Source of the DNA: Treponema sp.
GTDB taxonomy: Bacteria > Spirochaetota > Spirochaetia > Treponematales > Treponemataceae
NCBI GenBank assembly: GCA_024402635.1
Contig: JAKSTJ010000020.1
Location: 1 to 44,875, forward strand
Length of the DNA: 44,875 bases
Direction: 5' to 3'
Made by a program: the position numbers and the translations under genes. Numbering within the stretch: the first letter of the stretch is position 1; every line of letters starts with the position of its first letter. Shown one piece after another: positions 1 to 7,963 of this stretch. The notes under the pieces are model-generated. The model did not search any database and had not been told where the DNA came from. It saw nothing but the letters and a program-made list of their open reading frames with translations.

Positions 1-976
1 AAAGCTGATTAAGAACAATTTTTGTAATTGCACCTTTTTTAAGATCAACTACAAGTCTCATACCTACACGGTCTGAAGTTTCATCATTGGCATCAACAAT
101 ACCTTCAATTACTTTTTCATCTTTAAGTTCATTAATCTTCTTAATAATATTTGTTGTATTTACTCCATATGGAACTTCTGTAAATACAATTTTCTCTTTA
201 CCTTTTTTATCTGTTTCAATTGTGAATTTAGAACGGATTGTAACTCTACCGCGTCCTGTTGTATATGCTTTTTTAATTCCAGAAGTACCATAAATAATAC
301 CTCCAGTTGGGAAGTCAGGACCTTTAATATGATGCATTAATTCATCAATAGAAATATCAGAGTTATCAATATAAGCAGAAATTGCAGCAGCTACTTCTCT
401 TAAGTTATGAGAAGGCATATTTGTTGCCATACCAACGGCAATACCTGTTGTACCATTACACAAAAGGAATGGGAATGCAGCTGGAAGTACAGATGGTTCA
501 TCACAAGTATCATCAAAGTTACGAACCATATCAATTGTATTTTTCTTAATGTCTGCAACCATTTCTTCAGTGATTTTAGACATTTTAGCTTCGGTATATC
601 GGTAAGCAGCAGCAGGGTCACCGGCAATTGTACCAAAGTTTCCCTGTGGAGTTACTGTTGTATAACGCTGAGCAAAATCCTGTCCAAGACGAACCAAAGC
701 ATCATAAACTGAAGCATCACCATGAGGATGATAATGTCCAAGTACATCACCAACGATGGTAGCACATTTTTTAGTTTTACCACCTGCTGTTAAATGAAGT
801 TCGTCCATAGAATACATAATTCGACGATGAACTGGTTTTAGACCATCTCTAACATCTGGTAACGCACGCTGAACAATTACAGACATTGAATAATCAATAT
901 AAGCCTGTTTAACTTCATCTTCAATTGGAATCTTTATAACTGATCCACCTTCCGGTGTTTTAATTTCTTCTAACAT
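1..976 (-). CDS. gyrA: DNA gyrase subunit A, N-terminal part (cut by window edge)
   Basis: GyrA forms the A2B2 gyrase that negatively supercoils DNA; this subunit carries the breakage-reunion tyrosine. About 325 N-terminal codons are visible, reading MLEEIKTPEGGSVIKIPIED onward, and the C-terminal part lies beyond base 1. The catalytic region AAAYRYTEAKM with its tyrosine is present. The quinolone-determining stretch reads HPHGDASVYDALVRLGQ, so alanine replaces the serine found at E. coli position 83, while the aspartate at 87 is kept. The start is chosen because AAGGAAAA lies just upstream. It follows gyrB on the same strand after 96 bases. Identity is secure; the alanine is seen directly. 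Confidence 0.97.
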   Translation of the reverse strand, partial: MLEEIKTPEGGSVIKIPIEDEVKQAYIDYSMSVIVQRALPDVRDGLKPVHRRIMYSMDELHLTAGGKTKKCATIVGDVLGHYHPHGDASVYDALVRLGQDFAQRYTTVTPQGNFGTIAGDPAAAYRYTEAKMSKITEEMVADIKKNTIDMVRNFDDTCDEPSVLPAAFPFLLCNGTTGIAVGMATNMPSHNLREVAAAISAYIDNSDISIDELMHHIKGPDFPTGGIIYGTSGIKKAYTTGRGRVTIRSKFTIETDKKGKEKIVFTEVPYGVNTTNIIKKINELKDEKVIEGIVDANDETSDRVGMRLVVDLKKGAITKIVLNQL

Positions 977-1050
977 TTTTTATTTTCCTTGTTATTCCCA
1001 ATTTATTTTGAAATCTCTATTTAATCATAAAAAATCAGAATAAATAATCT

Positions 1051-1070
1051 AACTATCGGTTGGTAGTTTT
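1051..1070 (-). repeat. Palindrome, second copy of the dnaA/gyrB motif
   Basis: Read on the minus strand this is AAAACTACC-AACC-GATAGTT. It matches the motif at 3192-3211 (AAACTACC-CTGT-GATAGTTT) apart from the 4-base centre. It lies between gyrB and gyrA, three bases beyond the gyrB stop. It could be a regulator site or an RNA hairpin. No U-run follows, so it does not look like an intrinsic terminator. Confidence 0.5.
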
Positions 1071-1072
1071 AA

Positions 1073-3052
1073 CTAAATATCCAGATTTGCATAACTTGAA
1101 TTTGATTCAATGAACTCACGACGAGGTTCAACTTCTTCACCCATACAAACAGTAAAAATCTTATCTGCTGCAATTGCGTCTGGTATTGTTACTACACGCA
1201 TCTTTCTGTGAGCAGGATCCATTGTAGTTTCCCAAAGCTGTTTACCATCCATTTCACCAAGACCTTTATAACGCTGAACATCTGCTTTATCTCTCTGTTC
1301 TCCAAGAGCATCAAGAGCAGCATCACGTTCTGCATCTGAATAACAATAAACAGGTTCTTTCTTTCCAAGCTGAACTTTGAATAAAGGTGGCATAGCAAGA
1401 TATACATAACCATTTTCAATAAGCTGAGGCATATAACGGAAGAAGAAAGTCAAAAGCAATGTTCGAATATGAGAACCATCGACATCGGCATCGGCCATAA
1501 TAATGATTTTATGATAACGTAATTTATCAATGTTAAAATCTTTACCAATACCAGTTCCAAGAGTATTGATTACAGGTTCAAGTTTTTCATTTTTAAGAAC
1601 TTTATCTGTATCAACTTTTTCAACATTAAGCATTTTTCCCCAAAGAGGAAGAATAGCCTGAGTTTTTGAATCTCTACCCTTTTTTGCAGAACCACCGGCA
1701 GAATCACCTTCGACAATGTAAACTTCACAAATTTCTGGATTATCTTTGATTGAACAGTCAGAAAGTTTTTCTGGTTTTTTATATCCAGTAAGACCTGACT
1801 TTTTACGTGAAGCATCTTTTGCCTTACGAGCAGCAATTCGAGCTGTAGCTTCACCAATTGATTTTTCAAGAACTTTTTCCAATACCTGAGGATTCTGTTC
1901 AAAGAAAATTGTAAGTTTTTCTTTTACAAGAGCATCTACAATTCCTCTAACTTCAGGATTACCAAGTTTATCTTTTGTCTGACCAACAAATTCTGGTTCA
2001 GGAACTTTCATTGAAAGAACAGCAACTAATCCGGCACGAACATCATCACCATTAAGTTTTTCATATGGATCTTCTTTTGGATCAAGTTTTCCATCTTTTT
2101 TAGGCATTTTCTTTTTTAATTTTTCATTACTATCAAGAGCTTTTGAAAGAACAAAAAGAAGTGCAGATCTAAAACCATCAAGATGAGTACCACCATCTCC
2201 AGTTCTAATATCATTTACATAAGTATGAATATTTTCTGAATAAGATTCATTGTACTGGAAAGCAAGCTCTGTAATTACAGTTCCTTTTTCAGGATCATCG
2301 TATTGCTTGTCACCAACAATATAAATTGGTTCTTCTGGATATTTAAATTTAGCTTTAGAGTTAAGTTCTTTTACATAATGAACAATTCCGCCTTCATATT
2401 TAAGAACTTCTTCTTTTGGAGTTTCAAGACGTTCATCACGGAAAGTAATTACAATTCCACTATTCAAGAAAGCCAGTTCTTTTAAGCGCTGAATAAGAAC
2501 ATCCCAGTCATAAGTTGTTGTTACTGTAAAAATTGATTTATCTGCTTTCCAGCGAATGATTGTTCCAGTTTCATCAGTATCACCAATAACTTCAACTTTT
2601 GTCTTTGGAATACCTCGTTCATATTTCTGACGATGAATATGACCATCACGTTTTACAGTTGCTTCCATCCAGTCTGAAAGAGCATTAACACAGGAAACAC
2701 CAACACCATGCAAACCACCAGAAACTTTATAGGCATTTTTTTCAAATTTACCACCGGCATGAAGTTTAGTAAGAACGAGTTCCAATGCACTAATTTTTTC
2801 ATCAGGATGAATATCTACAGGAATACCACGACCATTATCTTCAACACGAACAACATCATCTTTTTCAAGTGCAACAACAATATTGTCACAAAATCCAGCC
2901 ATTGCTTCATCAATTGAGTTATCAACAGTTTCATAAACAAGATGATGAAGACCTTTAGGTCCAGTTGATCCAATATACATACCAGGTCTTTTTCGAACCG
3001 CTTCCAGTCCTTTTAAAACCTGAATACTACTTGCACCGTAATTTTCAGCCAT
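1073..3052 (-). CDS. gyrB: DNA gyrase subunit B
   Basis: GyrB is the ATPase subunit of gyrase. The 659-residue product has the GHKL ATPase start (SIQVLKGLEAVRKRPGMYIG), the ATP-lid glycines (GGLHGVGVSCVNALS), the transducer GDGGTHLDGFRSAL, the Toprim motifs VEGDSAGGSAKKGRD and MADADVDGSHIRTLLL, and the C-terminal QRYKGLGEM motif. At the position of E. coli Lys447 it has tryptophan (LPLWGKMLNVEK), where lysine or arginine is usual. AAAGGA precedes the ATG. It is divergent from dnaA and upstream of gyrA, so it probably heads a gyrBA unit from the promoter at 3158-3186. Length is normal for the family. Confidence 0.98.
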   Translation of the reverse strand: MAENYGASSIQVLKGLEAVRKRPGMYIGSTGPKGLHHLVYETVDNSIDEAMAGFCDNIVVALEKDDVVRVEDNGRGIPVDIHPDEKISALELVLTKLHAGGKFEKNAYKVSGGLHGVGVSCVNALSDWMEATVKRDGHIHRQKYERGIPKTKVEVIGDTDETGTIIRWKADKSIFTVTTTYDWDVLIQRLKELAFLNSGIVITFRDERLETPKEEVLKYEGGIVHYVKELNSKAKFKYPEEPIYIVGDKQYDDPEKGTVITELAFQYNESYSENIHTYVNDIRTGDGGTHLDGFRSALLFVLSKALDSNEKLKKKMPKKDGKLDPKEDPYEKLNGDDVRAGLVAVLSMKVPEPEFVGQTKDKLGNPEVRGIVDALVKEKLTIFFEQNPQVLEKVLEKSIGEATARIAARKAKDASRKKSGLTGYKKPEKLSDCSIKDNPEICEVYIVEGDSAGGSAKKGRDSKTQAILPLWGKMLNVEKVDTDKVLKNEKLEPVINTLGTGIGKDFNIDKLRYHKIIIMADADVDGSHIRTLLLTFFFRYMPQLIENGYVYLAMPPLFKVQLGKKEPVYCYSDAERDAALDALGEQRDKADVQRYKGLGEMDGKQLWETTMDPAHRKMRVVTIPDAIAADKIFTVCMGEEVEPRREFIESNSSYANLDI

Positions 3053-3098
3053 TATTATATCCTTTGATTATTTTTTGAGAACGTTTACTTTTTTAACC

Positions 3099-3121
3099 CA
3101 GATTTTTTCCCCTCAAATCTG
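3099..3121 (-). other. Hairpin in the gyrB 5' leader
   Basis: CAGATTT (3099-3105) pairs with AAATCTG (3115-3121), giving a 7-bp stem with a 9-base loop inside the predicted roughly 100-base gyrB leader. No U-run follows. The function is unknown; it may affect leader stability or translation. The stem is seen directly, its role is not. Confidence 0.35.
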
Positions 3122-3157
3122 ATAAAAATAAACGCTATATATATGAATATAAAGAAT

Positions 3158-3186
3158 ATTATATACCACTTTTTATTAAAATTCAA
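3158..3186 (-). promoter_or_regulatory. Predicted gyrB promoter
   Basis: On the minus strand TTGAAT (3186-3181) is followed after 17 bases by TATAAT (3163-3158). This is close to the sigma-70 consensus and would give a leader of about 100 bases. The -35 lies five bases from the palindrome at 3192-3211. Prediction from sequence only. Confidence 0.6.
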
Positions 3187-3191
3187 TGAAT

Positions 3192-3211
3192 AAACTACCC
3201 TGTGATAGTTT
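3192..3211. promoter_or_regulatory. Candidate operator between the dnaA and gyrB promoters
   Basis: AAACTACC-CTGT-GATAGTTT has perfect AAACTA/TAGTTT arms. It sits between the divergent -35 boxes of gyrB (3181-3186) and dnaA (3221-3226), 5 and 9 bases away respectively. A second copy lies between gyrB and gyrA at 1051-1070. A factor binding here could control both promoters. The binding protein is unknown. Confidence 0.45.
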
Positions 3212-3220
3212 TAATATATC

Positions 3221-3249
3221 TTGAAGAATTTAATTAAGTCATAGATAAT
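3221..3249 (+). promoter_or_regulatory. Predicted dnaA promoter giving a leaderless mRNA
   Basis: TTGAAG (3221-3226), a 17-base spacer and GATAAT (3244-3249) form a good sigma-70 promoter. The expected transcription start, 6-8 bases after the -10, falls at or next to the dnaA ATG (3256). No Shine-Dalgarno sequence is visible upstream of this ATG, which fits a leaderless transcript. Confidence 0.5.
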
Positions 3250-3255
3250 AAACTC

Positions 3256-4674
3256 ATGTCTGAAAATTTATATAAAGAAGCATGGAAATATGCTTTAGAT
3301 GAAATTCATAATCAATACATAGCAGAAGATAAAGAAAGAGAATTTATTTTTAATTTTAATATGAATTATGTTGAAGATGACAACAATCTTATTAAAGTTT
3401 CCGTTGCTTCAAATTTCATGAAAAATCAGGTAATAACAAAAGGTTCTCTTGAAATTGTTGAAAATAAACTTAGAGAAATCACAGGTCAATCAGACATTAA
3501 ATTAGATTGTATTATTCAAACTGAAAAATCAAATTCAGAAGAATCAAAAGATGATTTTTATCAGGAATTAATTAAAAATGAACCTGAAAAAGAAAAAATT
3601 AATGAACCTTCTTCTGAAGAAATTTTTATAAAAAGAAAACCAGTTTTACAGGAAGAATTTACTTTTGATACTTTTGTTCCTGGTGATAATAACGAATATG
3701 CTTATAAAGCAGCCATTGCAGTTGCACAGAATCCTGGTAAAAAATTTAATCCAATTCTTTTTTACGGCGGTTCAGGTTTAGGAAAAACTCACCTTATGAA
3801 AGCAATTGGTAATTATATTTCTGTAAACAACGAAGAAAAACTTAAAATTTGTTATGTAACAGCTGAAACTTTTACAAATGATTATACAAATTCACTGGTT
3901 TCTAAAAAAATGAATGAATTTCAAAATAAATATAGAAATAATGATGTTTTGTTATTAGATGATATTCACTTTTTACAAAATAAACCTGCTTTACAGGAAG
4001 CCCTTTTCTATACTTTTGATGAACTTCATTTAAAAGAAAAACAAATGGTATTTACATGTGACCGTCCTATTAAAGAAATTAAAACTATGACAGACAGACT
4101 TGTAAGCCGTTTAGGAAATGGTTTGAGTATAAATCTTGATCCTCCTAATTATGAAACCAGATATGCAATTCTTCAGAAAAAAATTGAATTGAAAGGCAAA
4201 TATCTTGAACCAGAAATAATTGATTACATTGCAAATAATGTTGTTTCAAATGTTCGTGAACTTGAAGCTGCCTTAAATAGAGTTTTTGGTTATGCAGATC
4301 TTATTGGAAAAAATCCTACACTGGAAATTGCAAAAAGTCAGTTAATTGATATTTTCTCAAAACCAACAAATAAAACAATAAAAGTTGAAACAATTCAAAA
4401 AGTAATTGCAAATGCATATCAGGTTTCTGTTTCTGATTTAAAATCTGTAAAACGTGATAAAAAATTTGTAATTCCAAGACAGATTGCAATTTATCTATCA
4501 AGAGAATTAACAGAAATGGCATTAATGGAAATTGGAAACGAATTTGGTGGAAAAGATCATACAACAATCATGCATGCCTGTAAAAAAATTGATGATTTAA
4601 TAAAAACAGATCCTTCATTAGATTCAAGAATAAAAGCTTTTACTCAGGAGATTAAAGAATATAAAGATGACTAA
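3256..4674 (+). CDS. dnaA: Chromosomal replication initiator DnaA
   Basis: DnaA binds DnaA boxes at oriC, melts DNA and recruits the replicative helicase. The 472-residue product has an N-terminal domain I (about 1-90), a variable acidic linker, an AAA+ core from about residue 135 with Walker A GGSGLGKTHLMKAIGN, Walker B VLLLDDIHFLQ, sensor-1 FTCDRP and the Box VII region DRLVSRLGNGLSINLDPP, and the domain IV signature FGGKDHTTIMHACKKI. Length is usual. The ATG has no Shine-Dalgarno sequence and may be leaderless. The gene is divergent from gyrB and upstream of the probable oriC and dnaN. Confidence 0.98.
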   Translation: MSENLYKEAWKYALDEIHNQYIAEDKEREFIFNFNMNYVEDDNNLIKVSVASNFMKNQVITKGSLEIVENKLREITGQSDIKLDCIIQTEKSNSEESKDDFYQELIKNEPEKEKINEPSSEEIFIKRKPVLQEEFTFDTFVPGDNNEYAYKAAIAVAQNPGKKFNPILFYGGSGLGKTHLMKAIGNYISVNNEEKLKICYVTAETFTNDYTNSLVSKKMNEFQNKYRNNDVLLLDDIHFLQNKPALQEALFYTFDELHLKEKQMVFTCDRPIKEIKTMTDRLVSRLGNGLSINLDPPNYETRYAILQKKIELKGKYLEPEIIDYIANNVVSNVRELEAALNRVFGYADLIGKNPTLEIAKSQLIDIFSKPTNKTIKVETIQKVIANAYQVSVSDLKSVKRDKKFVIPRQIAIYLSRELTEMALMEIGNEFGGKDHTTIMHACKKIDDLIKTDPSLDSRIKAFTQEIKEYKDD

Positions 4675-4725
4675 TCATTCTAAACTAACAAGTGTTAATT
4701 TAAAGTGCATAAGTCATAATAAAAT

Positions 4726-4734
4726 TGTGGATAA
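4726..4734 (-). promoter_or_regulatory. DnaA box
   Basis: TGTGGATAA is the reverse complement of the consensus DnaA box TTATCCACA, with no mismatch. It faces the box at 4838-4846 across about 100 bases. Confidence 0.75.
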
Positions 4735-4811
4735 ATGTTTGATTATTAAGTAAAATGTTAATATGTGAATTTAAAGTGAATTCATATACCAAATTTATTA
4801 ACAATCTAATT

Positions 4812-4820
4812 TGTTATAAT
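4812..4820 (+). promoter_or_regulatory. Predicted extended -10 promoter for dnaN
   Basis: TGTTATAAT is a TGn-extended perfect -10 box inside the oriC candidate, about 130 bases upstream of dnaN. The -35 region is weak, which extended -10 promoters tolerate. The adjacent DnaA box at 4838-4846 would let DnaA influence dnaN transcription. Confidence 0.45.
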
Positions 4821-4837
4821 ATAAAGAATTAAATTTG

Positions 4838-4846
4838 TTATCCACA
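4838..4846 (+). promoter_or_regulatory. DnaA box
   Basis: TTATCCACA matches the consensus DnaA box perfectly. It overlaps the region just downstream of the predicted dnaN promoter and directly precedes the second GAATTCAYATACC repeat and the A/T-only tract. Confidence 0.8.
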
Positions 4847-4947
4847 GAATTCACATACCTTATTATTACTATTATTAAATTTATATAAATTTATAATAAT
4901 TAATAAAGTTCATAACTCAGTAAAAAAACTAAAGGAGATATAAAAAC

Positions 4948-6057
4948 ATGAAATTTACATTTGATAGAGATGCAATGATAAAAGAAATTGCAGTAGCTCA
5001 GGAAATTATTACTAATAAAAGTGCTATATCTATTCTTTCTAATATTTTAATTATTGCTGAAAATAATGAACTTATTATTAAAGCTACAGATTCAACAGTA
5101 AAATTTACAACTACTCTTCCAGTAGATATTCAACAGGAAGGAAGAACTACAATTTTCTGTGATAAATTCATGAGTATTATTTCTTCTTTGCCACCAGGTG
5201 ATATTGAATTTATTCAGGAAGATATTGGTGTAACAATCAGACCAACTGCTAAAAAAGTTAAATTCCAGCTTAAAAGTCAGGCAAGTGATAAATTTCCAGA
5301 AATTGGAACTTCTGAAAATATTCCTTTTTTTGAAGTACCTGCAAAAGATTTTAAGGAAATGATTAAACAGACAATTTTTGCAGTTTCAGAAGATAGAAAC
5401 CGTCACTTTATGACAGGCGTTTATTTTGTAAAAAATGGCGATACATTAACAATGGTTGCAACAGATGGAAGACGTCTTTCTTGTGTAAATAAAGTTGGTT
5501 TAAATGTTCCTGATTTTCAGCCATCAATTGTTCCAACAAAAATATTAAATTGTATTTTGAAAAATGCTTCAGATGAAGGAAATATTGAAGTTTCAGTTAT
5601 TGATAAATCAATTTTTGTTAAATTTGGAAGCATGGAATTTTCATCAGTTTTAATTGATGGTCAGTTCCCAAATTATCAGAAAGTTATTCCAGAAAATCTT
5701 TCAATGTCAATTATGGTAAATAAAGCAGATTTAACTGAAGCTTTAAGACGTACAACTATTATGATTGATAAAAAAGCAAGTAAGATTATTTTCAAAATTT
5801 CTTCAGGTGTATTAAAAATTATTTCTCCAGATTCAGATATGGGAAATGCAGATGAAGAAATTCCTTGCAGATATGATGGAAATGAAATCAATATGGGATT
5901 AAATTTTAATTATATTATTGATCCTTTAAAAGTAATTGATTCAGAAAATGTTGTTTTTGATTTTAATGTAAATGAAAATAATGATGTTTCAAAAGCAGTT
6001 ATTATGAGATCTGAGCCAGCTTCTGATTATTTACATGTAATAATGCCAATGAACTAA
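4948..6057 (+). CDS. dnaN: DNA polymerase III sliding clamp (beta subunit)
   Basis: The beta clamp encircles DNA and tethers polymerase III and other partners. The 369-residue product fits the three-domain family length. It starts MKFTFDRDAMIKEIAVAQEI and carries the typical VATDGRRLS motif (near residue 173), followed by a third-domain ending with the family's conserved proline-methionine tail (VIMPMN). AAAGGAGATATAAAAAC gives a strong ribosome site. It is followed by recF after 30 bases and likely forms a dnaN-recF-dciA unit. Confidence 0.97.
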   Translation: MKFTFDRDAMIKEIAVAQEIITNKSAISILSNILIIAENNELIIKATDSTVKFTTTLPVDIQQEGRTTIFCDKFMSIISSLPPGDIEFIQEDIGVTIRPTAKKVKFQLKSQASDKFPEIGTSENIPFFEVPAKDFKEMIKQTIFAVSEDRNRHFMTGVYFVKNGDTLTMVATDGRRLSCVNKVGLNVPDFQPSIVPTKILNCILKNASDEGNIEVSVIDKSIFVKFGSMEFSSVLIDGQFPNYQKVIPENLSMSIMVNKADLTEALRRTTIMIDKKASKIIFKISSGVLKIISPDSDMGNADEEIPCRYDGNEINMGLNFNYIIDPLKVIDSENVVFDFNVNENNDVSKAVIMRSEPASDYLHVIMPMN

Positions 6058-6087
6058 TAAAATACTTTAAATATAAAAGAGTATTTA

Positions 6088-7170
6088 ATGGGATTTTTAT
6101 ATCAGACATTTTATAATTTTAGAAATCTTAAAAACGATACAATAGACCTTTCTTCGCGAGAGGTCTATTTTGTTGGTGAAAATGGGCAGGGAAAAAGTAA
6201 TATTCTTGAATCATTATATTATTCTGCTTATGGGATTTCTTTTAGAACACACATAGATTCTCAAATTGTAAAAAATGGTGAAAAAGATTTTAGTTTGATT
6301 TCCATGTTTAAAAAAAATGAAAATGATGCCAATAGAGTTTCAATCATTTTTGAAAATGGGAAAAAGAAAATCGACAAAGATGGTAAAAAAATTCAGGATA
6401 GAAAAGATTTAATTAACACTATTCCCTGTATTTTATTTTGTCATGATGATTTAAAATTTGCAGTTGGTGAACCTGAATGTCGCAGATTTTTTATAGACCA
6501 GTCATTAACTTTATATGATTCTTTATATATTGATGATATAAGAAATTATAAAAAAATATTAAAAACCAGAAATTTAATCTTAAAAAATCATGAATATGAA
6601 ATGCTTGATGTTTATGATAATCAAATGGCGAAATTTGGTGCTGTAATTCAGGATAAAAGAAAAAAGGCCGTTTTTAATTTTAATCAGATTTTTGGAAATA
6701 TTTTTAAAGAAGTAACAGGAATTGAAGGTCTTTCTATAGTTTATGAACCTTCCTGGAATAAATTAAATTCACTAAGTGAAGAAGAAATATTAAATTATTT
6801 AAAAGATAAAAGAGAATCAGATTTTAATATGGAAACTTCTATGTCTGGCCCTCATAGAGATAGAATTAATTTTATGTTAGAAAATAAACCTTTTATCCCT
6901 ATAGCTTCAACGGGACAATGCAGATTGATTGCATTAATTTTAAGAGTAGCTCAATCAATTTATTTTACCCGTTCAACTGGTTTAAAACCTGTTTTACTTA
7001 TGGATGATGTTTTACTGGAACTGGATCCTGATAAAAGAGCAAAAATTACAGCAATGCTTCCGGAATATGAACAATTATTCTGTACTTTTTTACCTGGTGA
7101 ACCATATGAACGCTATATGAAAGACACAACCAGAATTTATAAAATTAATAAGGGAGAATGGAGTGAATAA
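6088..7170 (+). CDS. recF: DNA replication and repair protein RecF
   Basis: RecF is an SMC-like ATPase acting with RecO and RecR to load RecA at gapped DNA. The 360-residue product starts with the family pattern FYNFRNLKNDTIDLS, has Walker A GENGQGKSNILESLYY, the ABC-type signature region STGQCRLIALILRVAQ and Walker B PVLLMDDVLLELDPDKR. Length is normal. Its stop overlaps the next gene's GTG start by 8 bases, implying translational coupling to the DUF721 protein. Confidence 0.96.
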   Translation: MGFLYQTFYNFRNLKNDTIDLSSREVYFVGENGQGKSNILESLYYSAYGISFRTHIDSQIVKNGEKDFSLISMFKKNENDANRVSIIFENGKKKIDKDGKKIQDRKDLINTIPCILFCHDDLKFAVGEPECRRFFIDQSLTLYDSLYIDDIRNYKKILKTRNLILKNHEYEMLDVYDNQMAKFGAVIQDKRKKAVFNFNQIFGNIFKEVTGIEGLSIVYEPSWNKLNSLSEEEILNYLKDKRESDFNMETSMSGPHRDRINFMLENKPFIPIASTGQCRLIALILRVAQSIYFTRSTGLKPVLLMDDVLLELDPDKRAKITAMLPEYEQLFCTFLPGEPYERYMKDTTRIYKINKGEWSE

Positions 7171-7693
7171 TATAATTAATTGTTCAGATTTAATAACAAA
7201 TGTAATTAATATGTCTTCAGTTTCTGGAAATGAACTTCCTGATGTGTGGAAAAAAGTAGTATCTAAAATTAAAACTTTTAATGATTCTGAAGATTGTGAA
7301 AAAAGAATGCCTATTGGAGAACGTCTTTCTTCTAATACAAGAGTTGTAGATTTAAAAAATGGAGTTCTTCTTATTGAAACAGATCATCCTGGATGGATTC
7401 AATATTTAAAAATTTACCAGAAATTTATTATTACTGGTATTAAAAGAGAAATTTCAAATGTGAAAATAAATTCTCTTGCTTTCAGAGTAAAAGGCAGTGA
7501 TTTCTGTTTAACTAATAATTATGAAGATCAGGTAAAAAAAGAAAAAGATAAAATGAATGATTTTTATGAAAAACAGGAAAAAACTTTGGAAAAACTTGAA
7601 GTAAAACGGGAAGAATCAAAAGAATTACCACCAGAGTTAAAGGAAAAATTTGACAGCCTTATGAAAACTATGTTGACCAATTCAGAAAATTAA
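7163..7693 (+). CDS. dciA: DUF721 protein, probable DciA-type replicative helicase operator
   Basis: DciA proteins (DUF721) assist loading of the replicative helicase DnaB in bacteria lacking DnaC or DnaI. The 176-residue product has the DUF721 core at about residues 20-110, with an early tryptophan helix (LPDVWKKVV) and the beta strands DLKNGVLLIETDHPGWIQYL. A charged, lysine- and glutamate-rich helical tail follows (about 120-176). The start is GTG with AGGGAG upstream. Overlap with recF and position in the initiation cluster support the role. The fold call is strong; the helicase function is inferred from the family. Confidence 0.75.
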   Translation: MNNIINCSDLITNVINMSSVSGNELPDVWKKVVSKIKTFNDSEDCEKRMPIGERLSSNTRVVDLKNGVLLIETDHPGWIQYLKIYQKFIITGIKREISNVKINSLAFRVKGSDFCLTNNYEDQVKKEKDKMNDFYEKQEKTLEKLEVKREESKELPPELKEKFDSLMKTMLTNSEN

Positions 7694-7792
7694 TGATATA
7701 TTTTGTTACTATTCTATTTTAAATCTTAAAATTATTATAAATTCACTGTTTTTGGGTTTTAATAATTAAAAAATAAATAAGGAGTACGTTCC

Positions 7793-7948
7793 ATGAAAAG
7801 AACATATCAACCAAGTAAAGTAAAACGCAATAGAAAATTCGGATTCAGAGCGCGTATGGCTACAAAAGGTGGTCGTAAAGTTTTAGCAAGAAGACGTGCT
7901 AAGGGCCGAGCTAAACTTACAGTTTCTGACGAAAAGAAAAAATACTAA
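7793..7948 (+). CDS. rpmH: 50S ribosomal protein L34
   Basis: L34 is a very small, basic protein of the large ribosomal subunit. The 51-residue product begins [20 protein letters not shown] and continues with the family's [19 protein letters not shown]. It has AAGGAG seven bases or so upstream of the ATG. It precedes rnpA by 15 bases, the usual rpmH-rnpA pair, followed by yidD and yidC. Confidence 0.98.
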   Translation: MKRTYQPSKVKRNRKFGFRARMATKGGRKVLARRRAKGRAKLTVSDEKKKY

Positions 7949-7963
7949 TCACTGAATATAGGG

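Larger units (their letters stand above)
4675..4947. other. Probable replication origin oriC (dnaA-dnaN intergenic region)
   Basis: This very AT-rich 273-base gap contains two perfect 9-mer DnaA boxes, TGTGGATAA at 4726-4734 (minus) and TTATCCACA at 4838-4846 (plus), in opposite orientation. It also holds short repeats: AATTTAAAGTG at 4697-4707 and 4768-4778, and GAATTCAYATACC at 4778-4790 and 4847-4859. An almost pure A/T run at about 4861-4911 is a plausible unwinding element. Position next to dnaA and dnaN supports oriC. A skew plot of the whole chromosome was not available. Confidence 0.75.

Noticed and set aside
407..712. Plus-strand open frame over gyrA
   Set aside because: It is a reverse shadow of the conserved gyrA reading frame, with no ribosome site or recognisable protein.
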